Shown one piece after another: positions 1-10,812 of a stretch of 64,000 bases of DNA (positions are counted from its first letter, which is position 1; every line of letters starts with the position of its first letter). Source of the stretch: Pseudomonadota bacterium (GTDB lineage Bacteria; Pseudomonadota; Gammaproteobacteria; Burkholderiales; SG8-39); the NCBI GenBank assembly GCA_021811085.1, contig JAJZPQ010000004.1, forward strand, positions 62,001-126,000, written 5' to 3'. The notes below the pieces were generated by a model. The model had not been told where the DNA came from. It made no database searches and saw nothing but the letters and a program-made list of their open reading frames with translations. Made by a program: the position numbers and the translations under genes.

Positions 1-345
1 GACCGGGCAGGACTCCTCGCAGAAACCGCAGAAGATGCACTTGTTCAGGTCGATGTCGTAGCGCGTGGTGCGGCGCGTGCCGTCGGTGCGCTGCTCCGAC
101 TCGATCGTGATCGCGAGCGCCGGGCATACCGCCTCGCACAGCTTGCACGCGATGCAGCGCTCCTCGCCGTTGGGATAGCGGCGCAGCGCATGCAGGCCGC
201 GAAAACGCCTCGACTGCGGCGTGCGCTCCTCCGGATACTGCACCGTGATCTTGCGCGCGAACATGTAGCGCCCGGTGACGGCGAGCCCCTTCACCAGCTC
301 GAACAGCAGGAAGGTCTTGAAGAATTCGCGGATTTTCTCAAGCAT
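1..345 (-). CDS. nuoI: NADH-quinone oxidoreductase subunit I, 3' end cut by window edge
   Basis: NuoI is the ferredoxin-like subunit of complex I that carries two 4Fe-4S clusters (N6a, N6b) between the peripheral arm and the quinone site. The 115 residues visible include both cysteine motifs, [12 protein letters not shown] near residue 60 and [12 protein letters not shown] near residue 100, in the usual order. The family is about 160 residues, so roughly 45 C-terminal residues lie outside the window. The ATG at 345 follows a strong GGAGGT ribosome site that sits across the end of nuoH, 6 nt away, so the two are translationally close. It is the last visible gene of the nuoA-I run. Confidence 0.96.
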   Translation of the reverse strand, partial: MLEKIREFFKTFLLFELVKGLAVTGRYMFARKITVQYPEERTPQSRRFRGLHALRRYPNGEERCIACKLCEAVCPALAITIESEQRTDGTRRTTRYDIDLNKCIFCGFCEESCPV

Positions 346-351
346 GGATGG

Positions 352-1449
352 TCACCTCCAGATTGAGAACGGGGTCTGCATCCACGCCGCGATCAGCACC
401 AGCCAGACGATGGTCAGCGGGATGAACACTTTCCAGCCCAGGCGCATGATCTGGTCGTAGCGATAGCGCGGGAACGTCGCGCGGAACCACAGGAACAGGA
501 ACAGCACGCACAGCACCTTGGCAAACAGCCAGATGAATCCGGGGATCGCATTGAAAATGGCCGAATCCAGCGGCGCGGCCCAGCCGCCGAAGAACATGAT
601 GGTGGTGAGCGTGGCCACCAGGATCATGTTGGCGTACTCGCCCATGGAGAATACGCCGAACAGCATGCCGGAATACTCGACGTGGAAGCCGACGATCTCG
701 GATTCGCCCTCGGCCAGATCGAACGGCGCGCGCTGGGTCTCGGCCACGCCGGAGATGAAATACACCAGCAGCATGGGCGCCAGCGGCAGCCAGTTCCAGG
801 AGAGGAAGTTCAGCCCGATGTCGGCGAAGTGGCCTTTCGCCTGGCCGTTGACGATGTCGGAGAGGTTGAGGCTGTGCGACACCATCAGCACGCACACCAG
901 CGCGAAGCCCATGGCGATCTCGTAGGCGACGATCTGCGCCGCCGCGCGCATTGCGCCGAGGAAAGCGTACTTGGAGTTCGACGCCCAGCCGGCGACGATG
1001 ATGCCGTACACGCCCATCGAGGTGATCGCCATCACGTAGAGCAGGCCCGCATCGATGTTGGCCAGGACCACGCCCTTGTTGAACGGCACCACGGCCCAGG
1101 CGGCCATGGCCACGGTGAGCGTGATCACCGGCGCGAGCACGAACAGGAACTTGTCGGCGCCGGAGGGAATGATGATTTCCTTGAACACGAGCTTGATGCC
1201 GTCGGCAATCGGCTGCAACAGGCCCAGCGGGCCGACGCGGTTGGGACCGATGCGCACCTGCATGTAGCCGATGACTTTGCGCTCGAGCAGCGTCAGGTAG
1301 GCCACCGCGCCCAGGAGCGGCGCGACGATCAGCATGATCAGCACCGAGGTCTTGACCAGGGTGAACAGCGCCGCGCCCAGCGCCGGACCGAACAGACCCT
1401 GGGCGAAACCGAGCCCGATCGCGATGATCTTGGCGTAGAGTTCCATCAT
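352..1449 (-). CDS. nuoH: NADH-quinone oxidoreductase subunit H
   Basis: NuoH is the membrane subunit that joins the peripheral and membrane arms of complex I and forms much of the quinone chamber. The 365-residue product is rich in hydrophobic helices and contains the family blocks [20 protein letters not shown] (about residues 54-73) and [16 protein letters not shown] (about 215-230). The start ATG overlaps the nuoG stop as ATGATG, the standard coupled arrangement. Length is normal for the family. Confidence 0.97.
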   Translation of the reverse strand: MMELYAKIIAIGLGFAQGLFGPALGAALFTLVKTSVLIMLIVAPLLGAVAYLTLLERKVIGYMQVRIGPNRVGPLGLLQPIADGIKLVFKEIIIPSGADKFLFVLAPVITLTVAMAAWAVVPFNKGVVLANIDAGLLYVMAITSMGVYGIIVAGWASNSKYAFLGAMRAAAQIVAYEIAMGFALVCVLMVSHSLNLSDIVNGQAKGHFADIGLNFLSWNWLPLAPMLLVYFISGVAETQRAPFDLAEGESEIVGFHVEYSGMLFGVFSMGEYANMILVATLTTIMFFGGWAAPLDSAIFNAIPGFIWLFAKVLCVLFLFLWFRATFPRYRYDQIMRLGWKVFIPLTIVWLVLIAAWMQTPFSIWR

Positions 1450-3794
1450 AGCGGCACCACGCTGATTTCGCCGGACATCGGCCCGAGATCTTTGGTCGCG
1501 CTATGCGCCGCGGCGATGCGCACGCAGTCGCGCGGCAGGCGCTCGTCGCAGGCAATATTCAGCGTCGCCTCGCCCTTACCCTGCTTCACTTTCACCTGCT
1601 GGCCCTCTTTGACGCCCAGCTTGGCCAGCGTTGCAGCGTTCATGCGCGCGCGCGGCGGCGCCGCATCGCGGGTCAGCTGCAGCGACGCGGCGCGGCGCAC
1701 GATCGCGTCGCTCGCGTAGATCGGCACATCGGCCACTCGTTGGAGGCCTGCGACCATGTGGAGGCCTGCGGCGGCGGCCGGGGTCTGCAAGGCGAGCCCG
1801 TTCAGCCGGCTGTCGAGCTTGCGCGCCAGCTCTTCCGGCGTGCCGATGGCGTCGCGCACTTGTTCGCTGCTGTCGTAGTCGAAACCGGGCAGCTCGAGCA
1901 GGTTGCCGAGCACGCGGAGCACTTTCCATGCCGGGCGCGCCTCGCCCAAAGGCTTGACCACGCCGTTGAAGCTTTGCCGGCGACCTTCGGCATTGACGAA
2001 GCTGCCCGAGGTCTCGGTGAAGGGTGCAATCGGCAGCAGCACGCTGGCGTAATCCAAAGCCGCGCCTTTGTAGGCCGAGAGCGCAATCACGAATTCAGCC
2101 GCATCCAGCGCCTGCATCGCGGCGTGCGGATCGTTGCAGTCGAGCTCGGGCTCCGCGTTCAAAAGAATGTAGGCTTTGCGCGGCTGAGCCAGCATCGCCG
2201 CCGCGTCGAGTCCGCCCGGCCCGGGCACGGCGCCGGCGAGATAGCCGCCCACGCTGTTGGCGGCCTCGCCGAAATAGCCGAAGCTTGCACCCAGCATTCC
2301 GGCCAGTTCCTGCGCCAGCAGGCGCAGCTGCGCCGCCTGCGGGTGCTGTGCGGCGAGGTTGCCGAGGAATATGCCGGTCTTCGTGCCCGCGGCAAGGCTC
2401 GCGGCCATGTTCTTCGCTGCGGCACCGATTTTGACGCTCGCCAGCGCTGCGGGCACCGGCTGCTGTTTGGTTTCGGCCACCGCCTTGACCACTTGCGCCA
2501 GCAATTCGGGCAATTCCTGCGGCGGCACGATAGCCTTATTGGCGAGGTTCAGCAGCAGCTCGTCGTCCGTCGCATGAATCAGATTGATTTGCTGTCCGCG
2601 CTTGGCCGCCTGGCGCAGCCGGTTCGCGATAAGCGGGTGATCCTTGCGCAGGAAAGAACCGACCACGAGTACCCGGTCGAGGCTGCCGATGTCGGCGATT
2701 TTCATGCCCAGCCAGGGTGCGCCGGCCTGCTTGCCGTCGGCGGAAAAATCCGACTGGCGCAGGCGGAAATCGATGTTCTCACTGCCGATGCCGCGCATGA
2801 GCTTGGCCAGCAGATGCAGTTCTTCCAGCGTGGAATGCGGCGCAGCCAGCGCGCCCAGCGCCGCGGCGCCGTGCTGCTCGCGCACGTTCTTGAGGCCCTT
2901 CGCTACCGCGGCCAGCGCCTGCTGCCAGTCCGCTTCCTGCCATTTGCCGTTCACTTTGAGCATCGGCTGGGTGAGGCGGTCCTCGCTATTCAGGCCCTCG
3001 TAGGAGAAGCGGTCGCGATCGGACAGCCAGCATTCGTTCAGTTCCTCGTTCTCCAGCGGCAATACGCGCTTGACCTTGTTCGCCATGGTTTGCACGACGA
3101 GGTTGGAGCCGAGGCTGTCGTGGGGGCTCACCGATTTCCTGCGCGCGAGTTCCCAGGTGCGGGCGCTGTAGCGGAACGGCTTGCTCGTGAGCGCGCCCAC
3201 CGGGCACAGGTCTATCATGTTGCCCGACAGTTCGGAGTCGACGCTGCGCCCGACGAAGGACACGATTTCGGAGTGCTCGCCGCGGCCCATCATGCCGAGT
3301 TCCATGACACCGGCGATTTCCTGGCCGAAGCGCACGCAGCGGGTGCAATGAATGCAGCGGCTCATCTCTTCCATCGAGATCAGCGCACCGACGTTCTTGT
3401 GGAACACCACGCGCTTTTCTTCCTTGTAGCGCGATTCGCCCTTGCCATAGCCGACCGCAAGATCCTGCAGCTGGCATTCGCCGCCCTGATCGCAGATCGG
3501 GCAGTCGAGCGGGTGGTTGATCAGCAGGAACTCCATCACCGACTTCTGCGCCGTCTTGGCGTAGTCCGAATCGGTGAACACCTTCATGCCGTCGGTGACC
3601 GGCGTGGCGCAGGCCGGCAGCGGCTTGGGCGCCTTCTCCACCTGCACCAGGCACATGCGGCAGTTGGCCGCAATCGAGAGTTTCTTGTGATAGCAGAAGT
3701 GCGGAATGGCGATGCCAAGCGCGTTGGCCGCGTCCATCACGGTCGCGCCGTTGGCTACCTCGATCTGCCTGCCGTCTATTTCTACTTTGGGCAT
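1446..3794 (-). CDS. nuoG: NADH-quinone oxidoreductase subunit G
   Basis: NuoG is the large iron-sulfur subunit of the peripheral arm. The N terminus (about residues 1-220) shows the 2Fe-2S ligands in [15 protein letters not shown] and CATP, a His-Cys3 cluster region, and the 4Fe-4S motif [12 protein letters not shown]. The rest is a molybdopterin-oxidoreductase-like fold that is structural in complex I. At 782 residues it is normal for betaproteobacteria. It starts 7 nt after the nuoF stop and overlaps nuoH by 4 nt. Confidence 0.96.
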   Translation of the reverse strand: MPKVEIDGRQIEVANGATVMDAANALGIAIPHFCYHKKLSIAANCRMCLVQVEKAPKPLPACATPVTDGMKVFTDSDYAKTAQKSVMEFLLINHPLDCPICDQGGECQLQDLAVGYGKGESRYKEEKRVVFHKNVGALISMEEMSRCIHCTRCVRFGQEIAGVMELGMMGRGEHSEIVSFVGRSVDSELSGNMIDLCPVGALTSKPFRYSARTWELARRKSVSPHDSLGSNLVVQTMANKVKRVLPLENEELNECWLSDRDRFSYEGLNSEDRLTQPMLKVNGKWQEADWQQALAAVAKGLKNVREQHGAAALGALAAPHSTLEELHLLAKLMRGIGSENIDFRLRQSDFSADGKQAGAPWLGMKIADIGSLDRVLVVGSFLRKDHPLIANRLRQAAKRGQQINLIHATDDELLLNLANKAIVPPQELPELLAQVVKAVAETKQQPVPAALASVKIGAAAKNMAASLAAGTKTGIFLGNLAAQHPQAAQLRLLAQELAGMLGASFGYFGEAANSVGGYLAGAVPGPGGLDAAAMLAQPRKAYILLNAEPELDCNDPHAAMQALDAAEFVIALSAYKGAALDYASVLLPIAPFTETSGSFVNAEGRRQSFNGVVKPLGEARPAWKVLRVLGNLLELPGFDYDSSEQVRDAIGTPEELARKLDSRLNGLALQTPAAAAGLHMVAGLQRVADVPIYASDAIVRRAASLQLTRDAAPPRARMNAATLAKLGVKEGQQVKVKQGKGEATLNIACDERLPRDCVRIAAAHSATKDLGPMSGEISVVPL

Positions 3795-3801
3795 GTCGTT
3801 C

Positions 3802-5130
3802 TCAGGCCGCCTTCTCTGCCGCTGCGCCGGCGGCGGTGTAATAGCCGCCGGGCACGCTCACCAGGCAGCGCTTGTGATCGATGTGGTACTGGAATTCGTC
3901 GCGGAAATGCTTGATGAAGCTTTTCACCGGCAGCGCCGCCGCGTCACCCAGGGCGCAGATGGTGCGCCCGGCGATGTTGTCGGCCACATTGGTCAGGACG
4001 TCGAGGTCTTCCTGCCGCCCCTTGCCGTGCTCGATGCGGTGCACCATGCGGTACATCCAGCCGGTACCCTCGCGGCAGGGCGTGCACTGGCCGCAGGATT
4101 CCTCGAAATAGAAATAGGACAGGCGCTCCAGCGCACGCACCATGCAGGTGGTCTCGTCCATCACGATCACGGCGCCCGAGCCGAGCATGGACCCGGCCTT
4201 GGCGATGGAGTCGTAATCGAGGTCGGTCTGCATCATGATGTCCGCCGGCAGCACCGGCGCCGATGAGCCGCCCGGAATGACCGCCTTGAGTTTCCTGCCG
4301 CCGCGCATTCCGCCCGCCATTTCCAGCAGTGTTGCGAACGGCGTGCCCAGCTTCACTTCGTAATTGCCGGGCCGGTTGACGTGGCCCGAGACGGAAAACA
4401 GCTTGGTGCCGCCGTTGTTGGGTCTGCCCAGCGCGAGGAAGGCATCGCCGCCGTTGCGGATGATCCAGGGCACCGCGGCGAAGGTCTCGGTGTTGTTGAT
4501 CGTGGTGGGCTTGCCGTACAGGCCGAAGCTCGCCGGGAACGGCGGCTTGAAGCGCGGCTGGCCCTTCTTGCCCTCGATCGATTCGAGCAGGCCGGTCTCC
4601 TCGCCGCAGATGTAGGCGCCCCAGCCGTGGACCGCGTACAGCTCGAACGAGAAGTCGCTGCCGAGGATGTTCTTGCCGAGGTAACCGGCGGCACGCGCCT
4701 CGGCCAGCGCCTCTTCGAAGCGCTCGTATTCGGCCCAGATCTCGCCGTGTATGTAGTTGTACCCGACGGGTATGCCCATGGCATAGGCGCCGATCAGCAT
4801 GCCTTCGATCAGCTGGTGCGGGTTGTAGCGCAGGATGTCGCGGTCCTTGAACGTACCCGGCTCGCCCTCGTCGGAATTGCATACGAGGTATTTGGGGCCG
4901 GTGTACTGCTTGGGCATGAAGCTCCACTTCAGGCCCGCCGGGAAGCCGGCGCCGCCGCGGCCGCGCAGCCCGGATTTCTTGACTTCGGCGGTGACCGCAT
5001 CGGGGGCGATTTTCTCGCTCAGAATCTTTTTCAGGGCGGCATAGCCGCCGCGCGCCTCGTAGTCCTTGAGGTGCCAGTTCGAGGCGTCCAGGCCCGTCAT
5101 CAGGATCGCGTCGGGACCGTAGTCGAGCAT
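3802..5130 (-). CDS. nuoF: NADH-quinone oxidoreductase subunit F
   Basis: NuoF binds NADH and FMN and holds the N3 4Fe-4S cluster. The glycine-rich motif [16 protein letters not shown] (near residue 60) and the cluster motif [12 protein letters not shown] (near residue 350) are both present. I start the gene at ATG 5130, which overlaps the nuoE stop as TGATG and gives 442 residues, the usual size. The open frame continues further upstream, but that stretch is read from inside nuoE and has no NuoF similarity. Confidence 0.97.
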   Translation of the reverse strand: MLDYGPDAILMTGLDASNWHLKDYEARGGYAALKKILSEKIAPDAVTAEVKKSGLRGRGGAGFPAGLKWSFMPKQYTGPKYLVCNSDEGEPGTFKDRDILRYNPHQLIEGMLIGAYAMGIPVGYNYIHGEIWAEYERFEEALAEARAAGYLGKNILGSDFSFELYAVHGWGAYICGEETGLLESIEGKKGQPRFKPPFPASFGLYGKPTTINNTETFAAVPWIIRNGGDAFLALGRPNNGGTKLFSVSGHVNRPGNYEVKLGTPFATLLEMAGGMRGGRKLKAVIPGGSSAPVLPADIMMQTDLDYDSIAKAGSMLGSGAVIVMDETTCMVRALERLSYFYFEESCGQCTPCREGTGWMYRMVHRIEHGKGRQEDLDVLTNVADNIAGRTICALGDAAALPVKSFIKHFRDEFQYHIDHKRCLVSVPGGYYTAAGAAAEKAA

Positions 5131-5603
5131 CACTTCAGCTCCGAGAGCAGTTGATCGAGCTTGTCCTGGGACATTTTGCTGCACATGCGCTTGTTGTTCA
5201 CCAGCAGCACCGGCGCATCGCCGCAGGCGCCCATGCATTCGCCCTGCTTCAGCGTCACGCGACCGTCGGCGGTGGTCTCGTTGAAGCCGACGCCGAGGCA
5301 GCGCTTCAGGTGCTCGGCCGCATCGACCCCGCCGGAGAGCGCGCACGGCAGGTTGGTGCACACGGTGACCTTGTGCCTGCCGACGGGCTCGAGGTCGTAC
5401 ATGTTGTAGAAACTCGCGACCTCGTACACCGCGATCGGCGGCATGCCCAGGTAATGCGCGACCTGATCCATGGTCTCGGTCGAGAGCCAGCCCTTCTCGT
5501 CCTGCGCGATCACCAGCGCCGCCATCACCGCCGACTGCTTTTGCTCGGGCGGGAACTTGGCGATCTCGCGATCGATCTTTTTCAGTGCTTCTGCGCTCAG
5601 CAT
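5130..5603 (-). CDS. nuoE: NADH-quinone oxidoreductase subunit E
   Basis: NuoE is the 24 kDa-type subunit with the N1a 2Fe-2S cluster next to NuoF. The four cysteines are seen in [11 protein letters not shown] and [12 protein letters not shown] 5603 gives 157 residues and is preceded by GGTGG at a suitable distance. A TTG four codons upstream is open but less likely. The stop shares one base with the nuoF start. Confidence 0.95.
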   Translation of the reverse strand: MLSAEALKKIDREIAKFPPEQKQSAVMAALVIAQDEKGWLSTETMDQVAHYLGMPPIAVYEVASFYNMYDLEPVGRHKVTVCTNLPCALSGGVDAAEHLKRCLGVGFNETTADGRVTLKQGECMGACGDAPVLLVNNKRMCSKMSQDKLDQLLSELK

Positions 5604-5630
5604 GTCATCCACCAAAATTCATTTCGACGG

Positions 5631-6884
<1,254 letters not shown>

Positions 6885-6885
6885 T

Positions 6886-7491
6886 TCAGCGCTTGCCCAG
6901 ATCGGCGTAATGGTCTTCGCGGATGATGCGCGGCGTGATTTCGCGCGGCTCTATGCTCACCGGCTGGTAGATCACGCGCTTTTGCTGCGGGTCGTAGCGC
7001 ATTTCGACCTGGCCGGAAATCGGGAAATCCTTGCGGAACGGATGGCCGATGAAGCCGTAGTCCGTGAGTATCCGGCGCAGGTCGGGGTGGCCGGAGAACA
7101 TGATGCCGAACAAGTCGAACGCTTCGCGCTCGTACCAGTTGGCGTTGCACCAGACGCCGCAGAGCGTGTCCACCACCGGGAAATCGTCCTCCGGCGCGAA
7201 CACCCGCAGCCGCACGCGCCAATTGTGTTCGAGCGAGAGCAGATGCGAAGTGGCGGCAAAGCGCCGGCCTTCCCAAGGGCCATTGCCATACGCCGAGTAA
7301 TCCACTCCGCACAGGTCCATGAGTTGGGCGAAAGCGAGGCCGGGGTCGTCGCGCAGCGTCTGCGCCGCCGCGGCGTAATCGGCCGCGCCCACCACCACGG
7401 TGATTTCGCCCACTGCCTGGGTCAGGCTGACGATACGGCTGCCGAGAGCGGCTTCCAGATTGTTCTTGAGTTGTTCTAGCTTACCGGCCAT
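6886..7491 (-). CDS. nuoC: NADH-quinone oxidoreductase subunit C
   Basis: NuoC is the 30 kDa-type subunit of the peripheral arm. The family signature [20 protein letters not shown] and the following GHPFRKDFP are clear near residues 118-155. It has 201 residues. The stop lies one base from the nuoD start. The 26 bases between nuoB and nuoC contain a second, near-copy of the nuoB tail (Thr-Ile-Ala-Arg-stop), which looks like a small duplication. Confidence 0.96.
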   Translation of the reverse strand: MAGKLEQLKNNLEAALGSRIVSLTQAVGEITVVVGAADYAAAAQTLRDDPGLAFAQLMDLCGVDYSAYGNGPWEGRRFAATSHLLSLEHNWRVRLRVFAPEDDFPVVDTLCGVWCNANWYEREAFDLFGIMFSGHPDLRRILTDYGFIGHPFRKDFPISGQVEMRYDPQQKRVIYQPVSIEPREITPRIIREDHYADLGKR

Positions 7492-7517
7492 TTAGCGGGC
7501 GATCGTCTGTGCAAGCA

Positions 7518-7994
7518 TTAGCGAGCAATTGTATTGGTGCGTTTGATCTTGTTCTGCAGCTGAATGATGCCGTAGAGCAAGGCCTCGGCCGTGGGCGGGC
7601 AACCCGGCACGTAAATATCCACCGGCACGATGCGGTCGCAGCCGCGCACCACCGAGTAGGAGTAATGATAGTAGCCGCCGCCGTTGGCGCAGGAACCCAT
7701 GGAGATCACCCAACGCGGCTCGGCCATCTGGTCGTACACCTTGCGCAGCGCGGGCGCCATCTTGTTGCACAAGGTACCGGCGACGATCATGACGTCGGAT
7801 TGGCGCGGGCTCGGCCGGAACACGATGCCGAAGCGGTCCAGATCGTAGCGCGCGGCGCCGGAGTGCATCATCTCGATCGCGCAGCAGGCCAGACCGAAGG
7901 TCATCGGCCACATCGACCCGGTGCGGGTCCAGTTGATCAGCTTGTCCGCCGTAGTGGTGACGAAGCCTTCCTGCAAAATACCTTCTATTCCCAT
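7518..7994 (-). CDS. nuoB: NADH-quinone oxidoreductase subunit B
   Basis: NuoB carries the terminal N2 4Fe-4S cluster that reduces quinone. The tandem-cysteine motif [10 protein letters not shown] and the later GTLCNKM and VPGCPPTAE supply the ligands. I use ATG 7994 (MGIEGILQ, 158 residues), the family start, preceded by AAGGGGC. An ATG seven codons upstream (8015) is also open. The gene overlaps the end of nuoA by 10 nt. Confidence 0.96.
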   Translation of the reverse strand: MGIEGILQEGFVTTTADKLINWTRTGSMWPMTFGLACCAIEMMHSGAARYDLDRFGIVFRPSPRQSDVMIVAGTLCNKMAPALRKVYDQMAEPRWVISMGSCANGGGYYHYSYSVVRGCDRIVPVDIYVPGCPPTAEALLYGIIQLQNKIKRTNTIAR

Positions 7995-8341
7995 TCGAGC
8001 GCCCCTTTCATCCATTCGTAGATGAAGCCGACCACCAGGATGCCGAGGAAAATCATCATGGAAACGAAACCGAACCAGCCTATTTCATTGAGCACGATCG
8101 CCCAGGGAAAGAGGAACGCGATCTCCAGGTCGAACAGGATGAACAGGATCGCGACCAGGTAATAGCGCACGTCGAACTTCATGCGCGCGTCTTCGAAAGC
8201 CTCGAAGCCGCATTCGTAGGGAGAGAGTTTTTCGCTGTCCCAGCGGTGCGGGCCGAGCAGCGCGCCGGTGACGATGGGCCCGATGCCGACCGCAATGCCG
8301 ACGAAGATGAACATCAGTACCGGGAAGTAATTTTCGAGCAC
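7985..8341 (-). CDS. nuoA: NADH-quinone oxidoreductase subunit A
   Basis: NuoA is a small membrane subunit with three transmembrane helices near the quinone chamber. The 118-residue product has the conserved [12 protein letters not shown] block and [11 protein letters not shown]. The start at 8341 is GTG, giving [11 protein letters not shown]. No clear ribosome site precedes it, so the start is likely but not certain. It is the first gene of the nuo operon. Confidence 0.94.
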   Translation of the reverse strand: MLENYFPVLMFIFVGIAVGIGPIVTGALLGPHRWDSEKLSPYECGFEAFEDARMKFDVRYYLVAILFILFDLEIAFLFPWAIVLNEIGWFGFVSMMIFLGILVVGFIYEWMKGALEWE

Positions 8342-8442
8342 GGAGCGTTAGATTTTGGAGTTGACGATTGACGAGTTAGTAATAGTTGTGGGTGCAATCA
8401 TACAAGCAGGCGACATGGTCCACCATTGGGCACATTGCGGAG

Positions 8443-8456
8443 TTGACCTAGATCAA
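8443..8456. promoter_or_regulatory. FNR/ANR/CRP-family binding site
   Basis: TTGAC-CTAG-ATCAA matches the FNR-type palindrome TTGAT-N4-ATCAA in 9 of 10 positions. Its centre lies about 59 bases upstream of the start predicted from the -10 TATGAT at 8402-8397, roughly a class I position for nuo transcription. Control of the complex I operon by oxygen or nitric oxide is an inference. Confidence 0.55.
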
Positions 8457-8788
8457 ACGCCCTCATTTTGCATAACGTTGTTTCAATCGCACCGCATACC
8501 GTACAGACTGGAGCGCAGTTCTATATGTCGCGTTCCGATCGCTCTACAAACCCATCAATTGAAGGCGGGATCAAGGCGGGCGCCGCAAACAGCCCGCTAA
8601 TCTGCATCCGTGCCAGTTCGACATTTTCGTGCTTCGGATTTTACCCTGAAATTCATCCTCGCCACGACGAGGCTTAGGCGCCGTCCGTGCGCGGCATTTT
8701 AACTCAGTTCTCGCCTTAGGACGCGTCCACAAATGGCCGCATCAACGCGCGCTCGACCCGCTGCACCAGTCGGGTGGCTTAATAAAAC

Positions 8789-8833
8789 CGTCACATTTAT
8801 TTCATATGCTCATCAAAGCCATGCGACTACAAC
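8789..8833 (+). promoter_or_regulatory. Pho-box-like element and -10 of the orphan pstS
   Basis: Three units 11 nt apart: CGTCAC (8789), TTTCAT (8800) and CATCAA (8811), followed after 11 nt by a -10-like TACAAC (8828-8833). The units resemble the PhoB repeat TGTCAY. Transcription would start near 8840, about 84 nt before the pstS ATG. Confidence 0.5.
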
Positions 8834-8923
8834 AGCCCTGACCTCGAGTGAGAAATCAACTTCGCTCCTTGTTTGGCTGTCGGCAGGCACCGTTTCCGTC
8901 CCCCATCGATTAGGAGAATTTCC

Positions 8924-9955
8924 ATGCAGCCAAGAAGAGTATTCCTTAAGACCCTGGGAGCCGCCGCCGTGGCTCTCTCCTTTGGCTTCACCGCCGCCCA
9001 AGCCAGCGCCGCCACAATTACGGGCGCAGGCAGCAGTTGGGTATTTCCCCTGGTGTCCAAATGGGCCCAGGTCTATGCACAAAAGACCGGCACCCAGGTG
9101 AATTACCAATCCATCGGCTCAGGTGGCGGAATTCAGCAGATCAAGGCTGGAACGGTGGCCTTTGGGGCCAGCGACATGCCTCTCAAACCAGAGGAACTAA
9201 AGGCAAGCGGACTGATCCAGTTTCCTACCGCCATTGCGGGAGAGGACATCATTTATAACTTGCCCGGTATCGGCCCCGGCCAATTGATTCTGACCGGGCC
9301 CGTGGTCGCCAAAATCTACATGGGTGAAATCACAAAATGGAACGATCCGGCTATTATCGCCCTTAACAAAGGGTTGAAGCTTCCGGACATGGCAATCAAC
9401 GTTGTGCATCGCTCTGACGGTTCCGGCACGACTTTCACCTTTGCAGATTACCTGTCCAAGGTGAGCCCGGAGTGGAAAGAGAAGATTGGCGCCGATACTT
9501 CCGTCAAGTGGCCCACGGGCGTCGGCGGCAAGGGCAATGAAGGTGTGGCCAGCTTCGTGAAGCAGCTTCGCGGCTCTATCGGATATGTGGAATATGCCTA
9601 CATTCTGGAGAACAAATTAAGCTACGCACGCATGTACAACAAGGCGGGCAAACTGGTCAGCCCGAGCCTCGAAGGGTTCCAGGCCGCCGCCGCGAATGTA
9701 GACTTTACAAAGGCGCAGGATTTCTACGTAATTCTCACTGATCAGCCCGGCGCAGAAAGCTGGCCCATTTCCGGTTGCACCTGGCAGATACTGCGCAAGA
9801 GCGCTCCCAAGGAAGCAAACGAGGAAGTCACGAAGTTTTTCGATTGGGGCTTCAAGTACGGCCAAGATCAGGCCAAGGCCATCGCATTTGGCCCTCTCCC
9901 CAAAAGCACGGTCAGCACGATCGAGGCCTACTGGAAGTCCGAACTGGGTATCTAA
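8924..9955 (+). CDS. pstS: Orphan phosphate-binding protein PstS with Tat-type signal
   Basis: This is a periplasmic phosphate-binding protein that would deliver phosphate to PstCAB. The mature part has the PstS blocks TGAGSSWVFPL, YQSIGSGGG, GASDMPL and HRSDGSGTTF, which form the phosphate site. The start ATG 8924 follows TAGGAG. The N terminus reads MQPRRVFLKTLG and then a hydrophobic stretch ending ASA, which fits a twin-arginine signal (RRxFLK). The second PstS at 14289 has a plain Sec signal instead. The gene stands alone between nuoA and the tRNA-Leu, with its own terminator. The two PstS proteins are clearly paralogous along their whole length. Confidence 0.93.
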   Translation: MQPRRVFLKTLGAAAVALSFGFTAAQASAATITGAGSSWVFPLVSKWAQVYAQKTGTQVNYQSIGSGGGIQQIKAGTVAFGASDMPLKPEELKASGLIQFPTAIAGEDIIYNLPGIGPGQLILTGPVVAKIYMGEITKWNDPAIIALNKGLKLPDMAINVVHRSDGSGTTFTFADYLSKVSPEWKEKIGADTSVKWPTGVGGKGNEGVASFVKQLRGSIGYVEYAYILENKLSYARMYNKAGKLVSPSLEGFQAAAANVDFTKAQDFYVILTDQPGAESWPISGCTWQILRKSAPKEANEEVTKFFDWGFKYGQDQAKAIAFGPLPKSTVSTIEAYWKSELGI

Positions 9956-9998
9956 TCCACTATCCTCTTCGCAACGCCCCTCGCGGGGCGCAGGCTCG

Positions 9999-10031
9999 AA
10001 GGCAAGGGCTAGGCTGCCCTTGCCTTTTTTT
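9999..10031 (+). terminator. Rho-independent terminator of the orphan pstS
   Basis: Stem GGCAAGGGC (10001-10009) pairs perfectly with GCCCTTGCC (10016-10024) around a 6-nt loop, followed by seven T. A-T pairs extend the stem at the base. It lies 44 nt after the pstS stop. Confidence 0.92.
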
Positions 10032-10093
10032 CTTGTACGCGCCGCGCAAGCTAGGCGAGGCGGATCGTGCGGCAACGGCGAACCGCTTCAGCA

Positions 10094-10135
10094 AAGAAAA
10101 AGGCCGTAGCCCTTTATTTCTATCGGACTACGGCC
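10094..10135 (-). terminator. Terminator downstream of tRNA-Leu
   Basis: On the minus strand GGCCGTAG (10135-10128) pairs with CTACGGCC (10109-10102), followed by TTTTTCTTT. It sits just after the tRNA and should separate tpiA-secG-tRNA transcription from pstS and nuo. Confidence 0.82.
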
Positions 10136-10152
10136 CATCTCGCGCTGCTGTT

Positions 10153-10237
10153 TGGTGCCGACGGCGAGACTCGAACTCGCACAGCTTTCGCCACTACCCC
10201 CTCAAGATAGCGTGTCTACCAATTTCACCACGTCGGC
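10153..10237 (-). tRNA. tRNA-Leu, anticodon GAG
   Basis: The 85-nt cloverleaf has acceptor arms GCCGACG and CGTCGGC, discriminator A and an encoded CCA. The D arm includes GGTGAAATTGGTAGACAC, typical of leucine tRNAs. The anticodon stem CTATC/GGTAG encloses TTGAGGG, so the anticodon is GAG. It has a long variable arm and a T arm with GTTCGAGTC. It lies downstream of secG, the usual betaproteobacterial position. Confidence 0.95.
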
Positions 10238-10262
10238 AATCTAGATGCCGGACACTCGCCTG

Positions 10263-10301
10263 CAGAAACTAGATGGCCCCGGAGGTTTGCTCTAGTTTCT
10301 G
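10263..10301. repeat. Perfect 11-bp inverted repeat between secG and tRNA-Leu
   Basis: CAGAAACTAGA (10263-10273) and TCTAGTTTCTG (10291-10301) are perfect complements around 17 nt. Flanking sequences (GCCGGACAC on one side, GGTGTCGG on the other) allow a longer imperfect stem. There is no T-run. It may be a processing or transcript-end structure between secG and the tRNA. Confidence 0.6.
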
Positions 10302-10319
10302 GCTGCCGGTGTCGGGCTC

Positions 10320-10709
10320 TTACTTAGGTACTTCGTTCGGCTTGGGCACCACCGGTGCATCCGCCGGTTTGGGCACATCCGCCGGCTGCGGTATATCTCC
10401 CGCGGGCTTAGGCGCGGCCACCGGCGGCACGGTCACCCCTTGCATCACGCTGCCGCCGCCCGTCTCGGGCTTGTGCGTCGCCAGGTAGGCCAGGCTCAGG
10501 CTGGTCAGAAAAAACACCGCTGCCAGCGCCGCCGTGGTGCGGGAAAGAAAATTTGCCGAACCCGTGGCGCCGAACAGGCTGCCCGAAGAGCCGCTGCCGA
10601 AGGCTGCACCCATGTCCGCGCCCTTGCCGTGCTGCAGCAGCACCAGAAAAATGATGCCCAGCGCCACCAGCACATGTACCGTCAAAACCACAGTAAACCA
10701 GATGTTCAT
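10320..10709 (-). CDS. secG: Protein translocase subunit SecG
   Basis: SecG is the small third subunit of the SecYEG channel and aids preprotein translocation. The 129-residue product starts MNIWFTVVLTVHVLVALGII, a first membrane helix, then LLQHGKGADMGAAFGSGSSGSLFG, the family hallmark, then a second helix near residues 50-70. The C terminus is a Pro/Ala/Lys-rich tail, common in betaproteobacteria. ATG 10709 matches the family start. The frame is open further upstream, but that part has no similarity. Confidence 0.95.
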   Translation of the reverse strand: MNIWFTVVLTVHVLVALGIIFLVLLQHGKGADMGAAFGSGSSGSLFGATGSANFLSRTTAALAAVFFLTSLSLAYLATHKPETGGGSVMQGVTVPPVAAPKPAGDIPQPADVPKPADAPVVPKPNEVPK

Positions 10710-10812
10710 TACTCGCTCGCTATGACGCCCCCGTCCGTGGACGAATGGCGAATATCCTGCACATATAATGATGCGCCGTTCTGCCGCACCGCATCTTCCC
10801 GCCGCGCGCCGC

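Larger units (their letters stand above)
8342..8923. other. Intergenic region between divergent nuoA and pstS
   Basis: No gene is supported in these 582 bases. Open frames here have no recognisable product. The region holds an FNR/ANR-type palindrome (8443-8456), a possible -10 for nuo on the minus strand (TATGAT, 8402-8397), a direct repeat of TTGACGA at 8361-8374, and a Pho-box-like element with a -10 for pstS (8789-8833). Confidence 0.6.

Noticed and set aside
1503-3914. An 803-codon open frame antisense to nuoG
   Set aside because: It is a shadow frame of a GC-rich gene; its product is rich in Arg, Ala, Gly and His with no domain. Similar long antisense frames over nuoD, carB, carA, ald, ppk1 and ftsH were left out for the same reason.
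8468-8677. Open frame of about 69 codons between nuoA and pstS
   Set aside because: No ribosome site, no recognisable product, and it overlaps control sequences.
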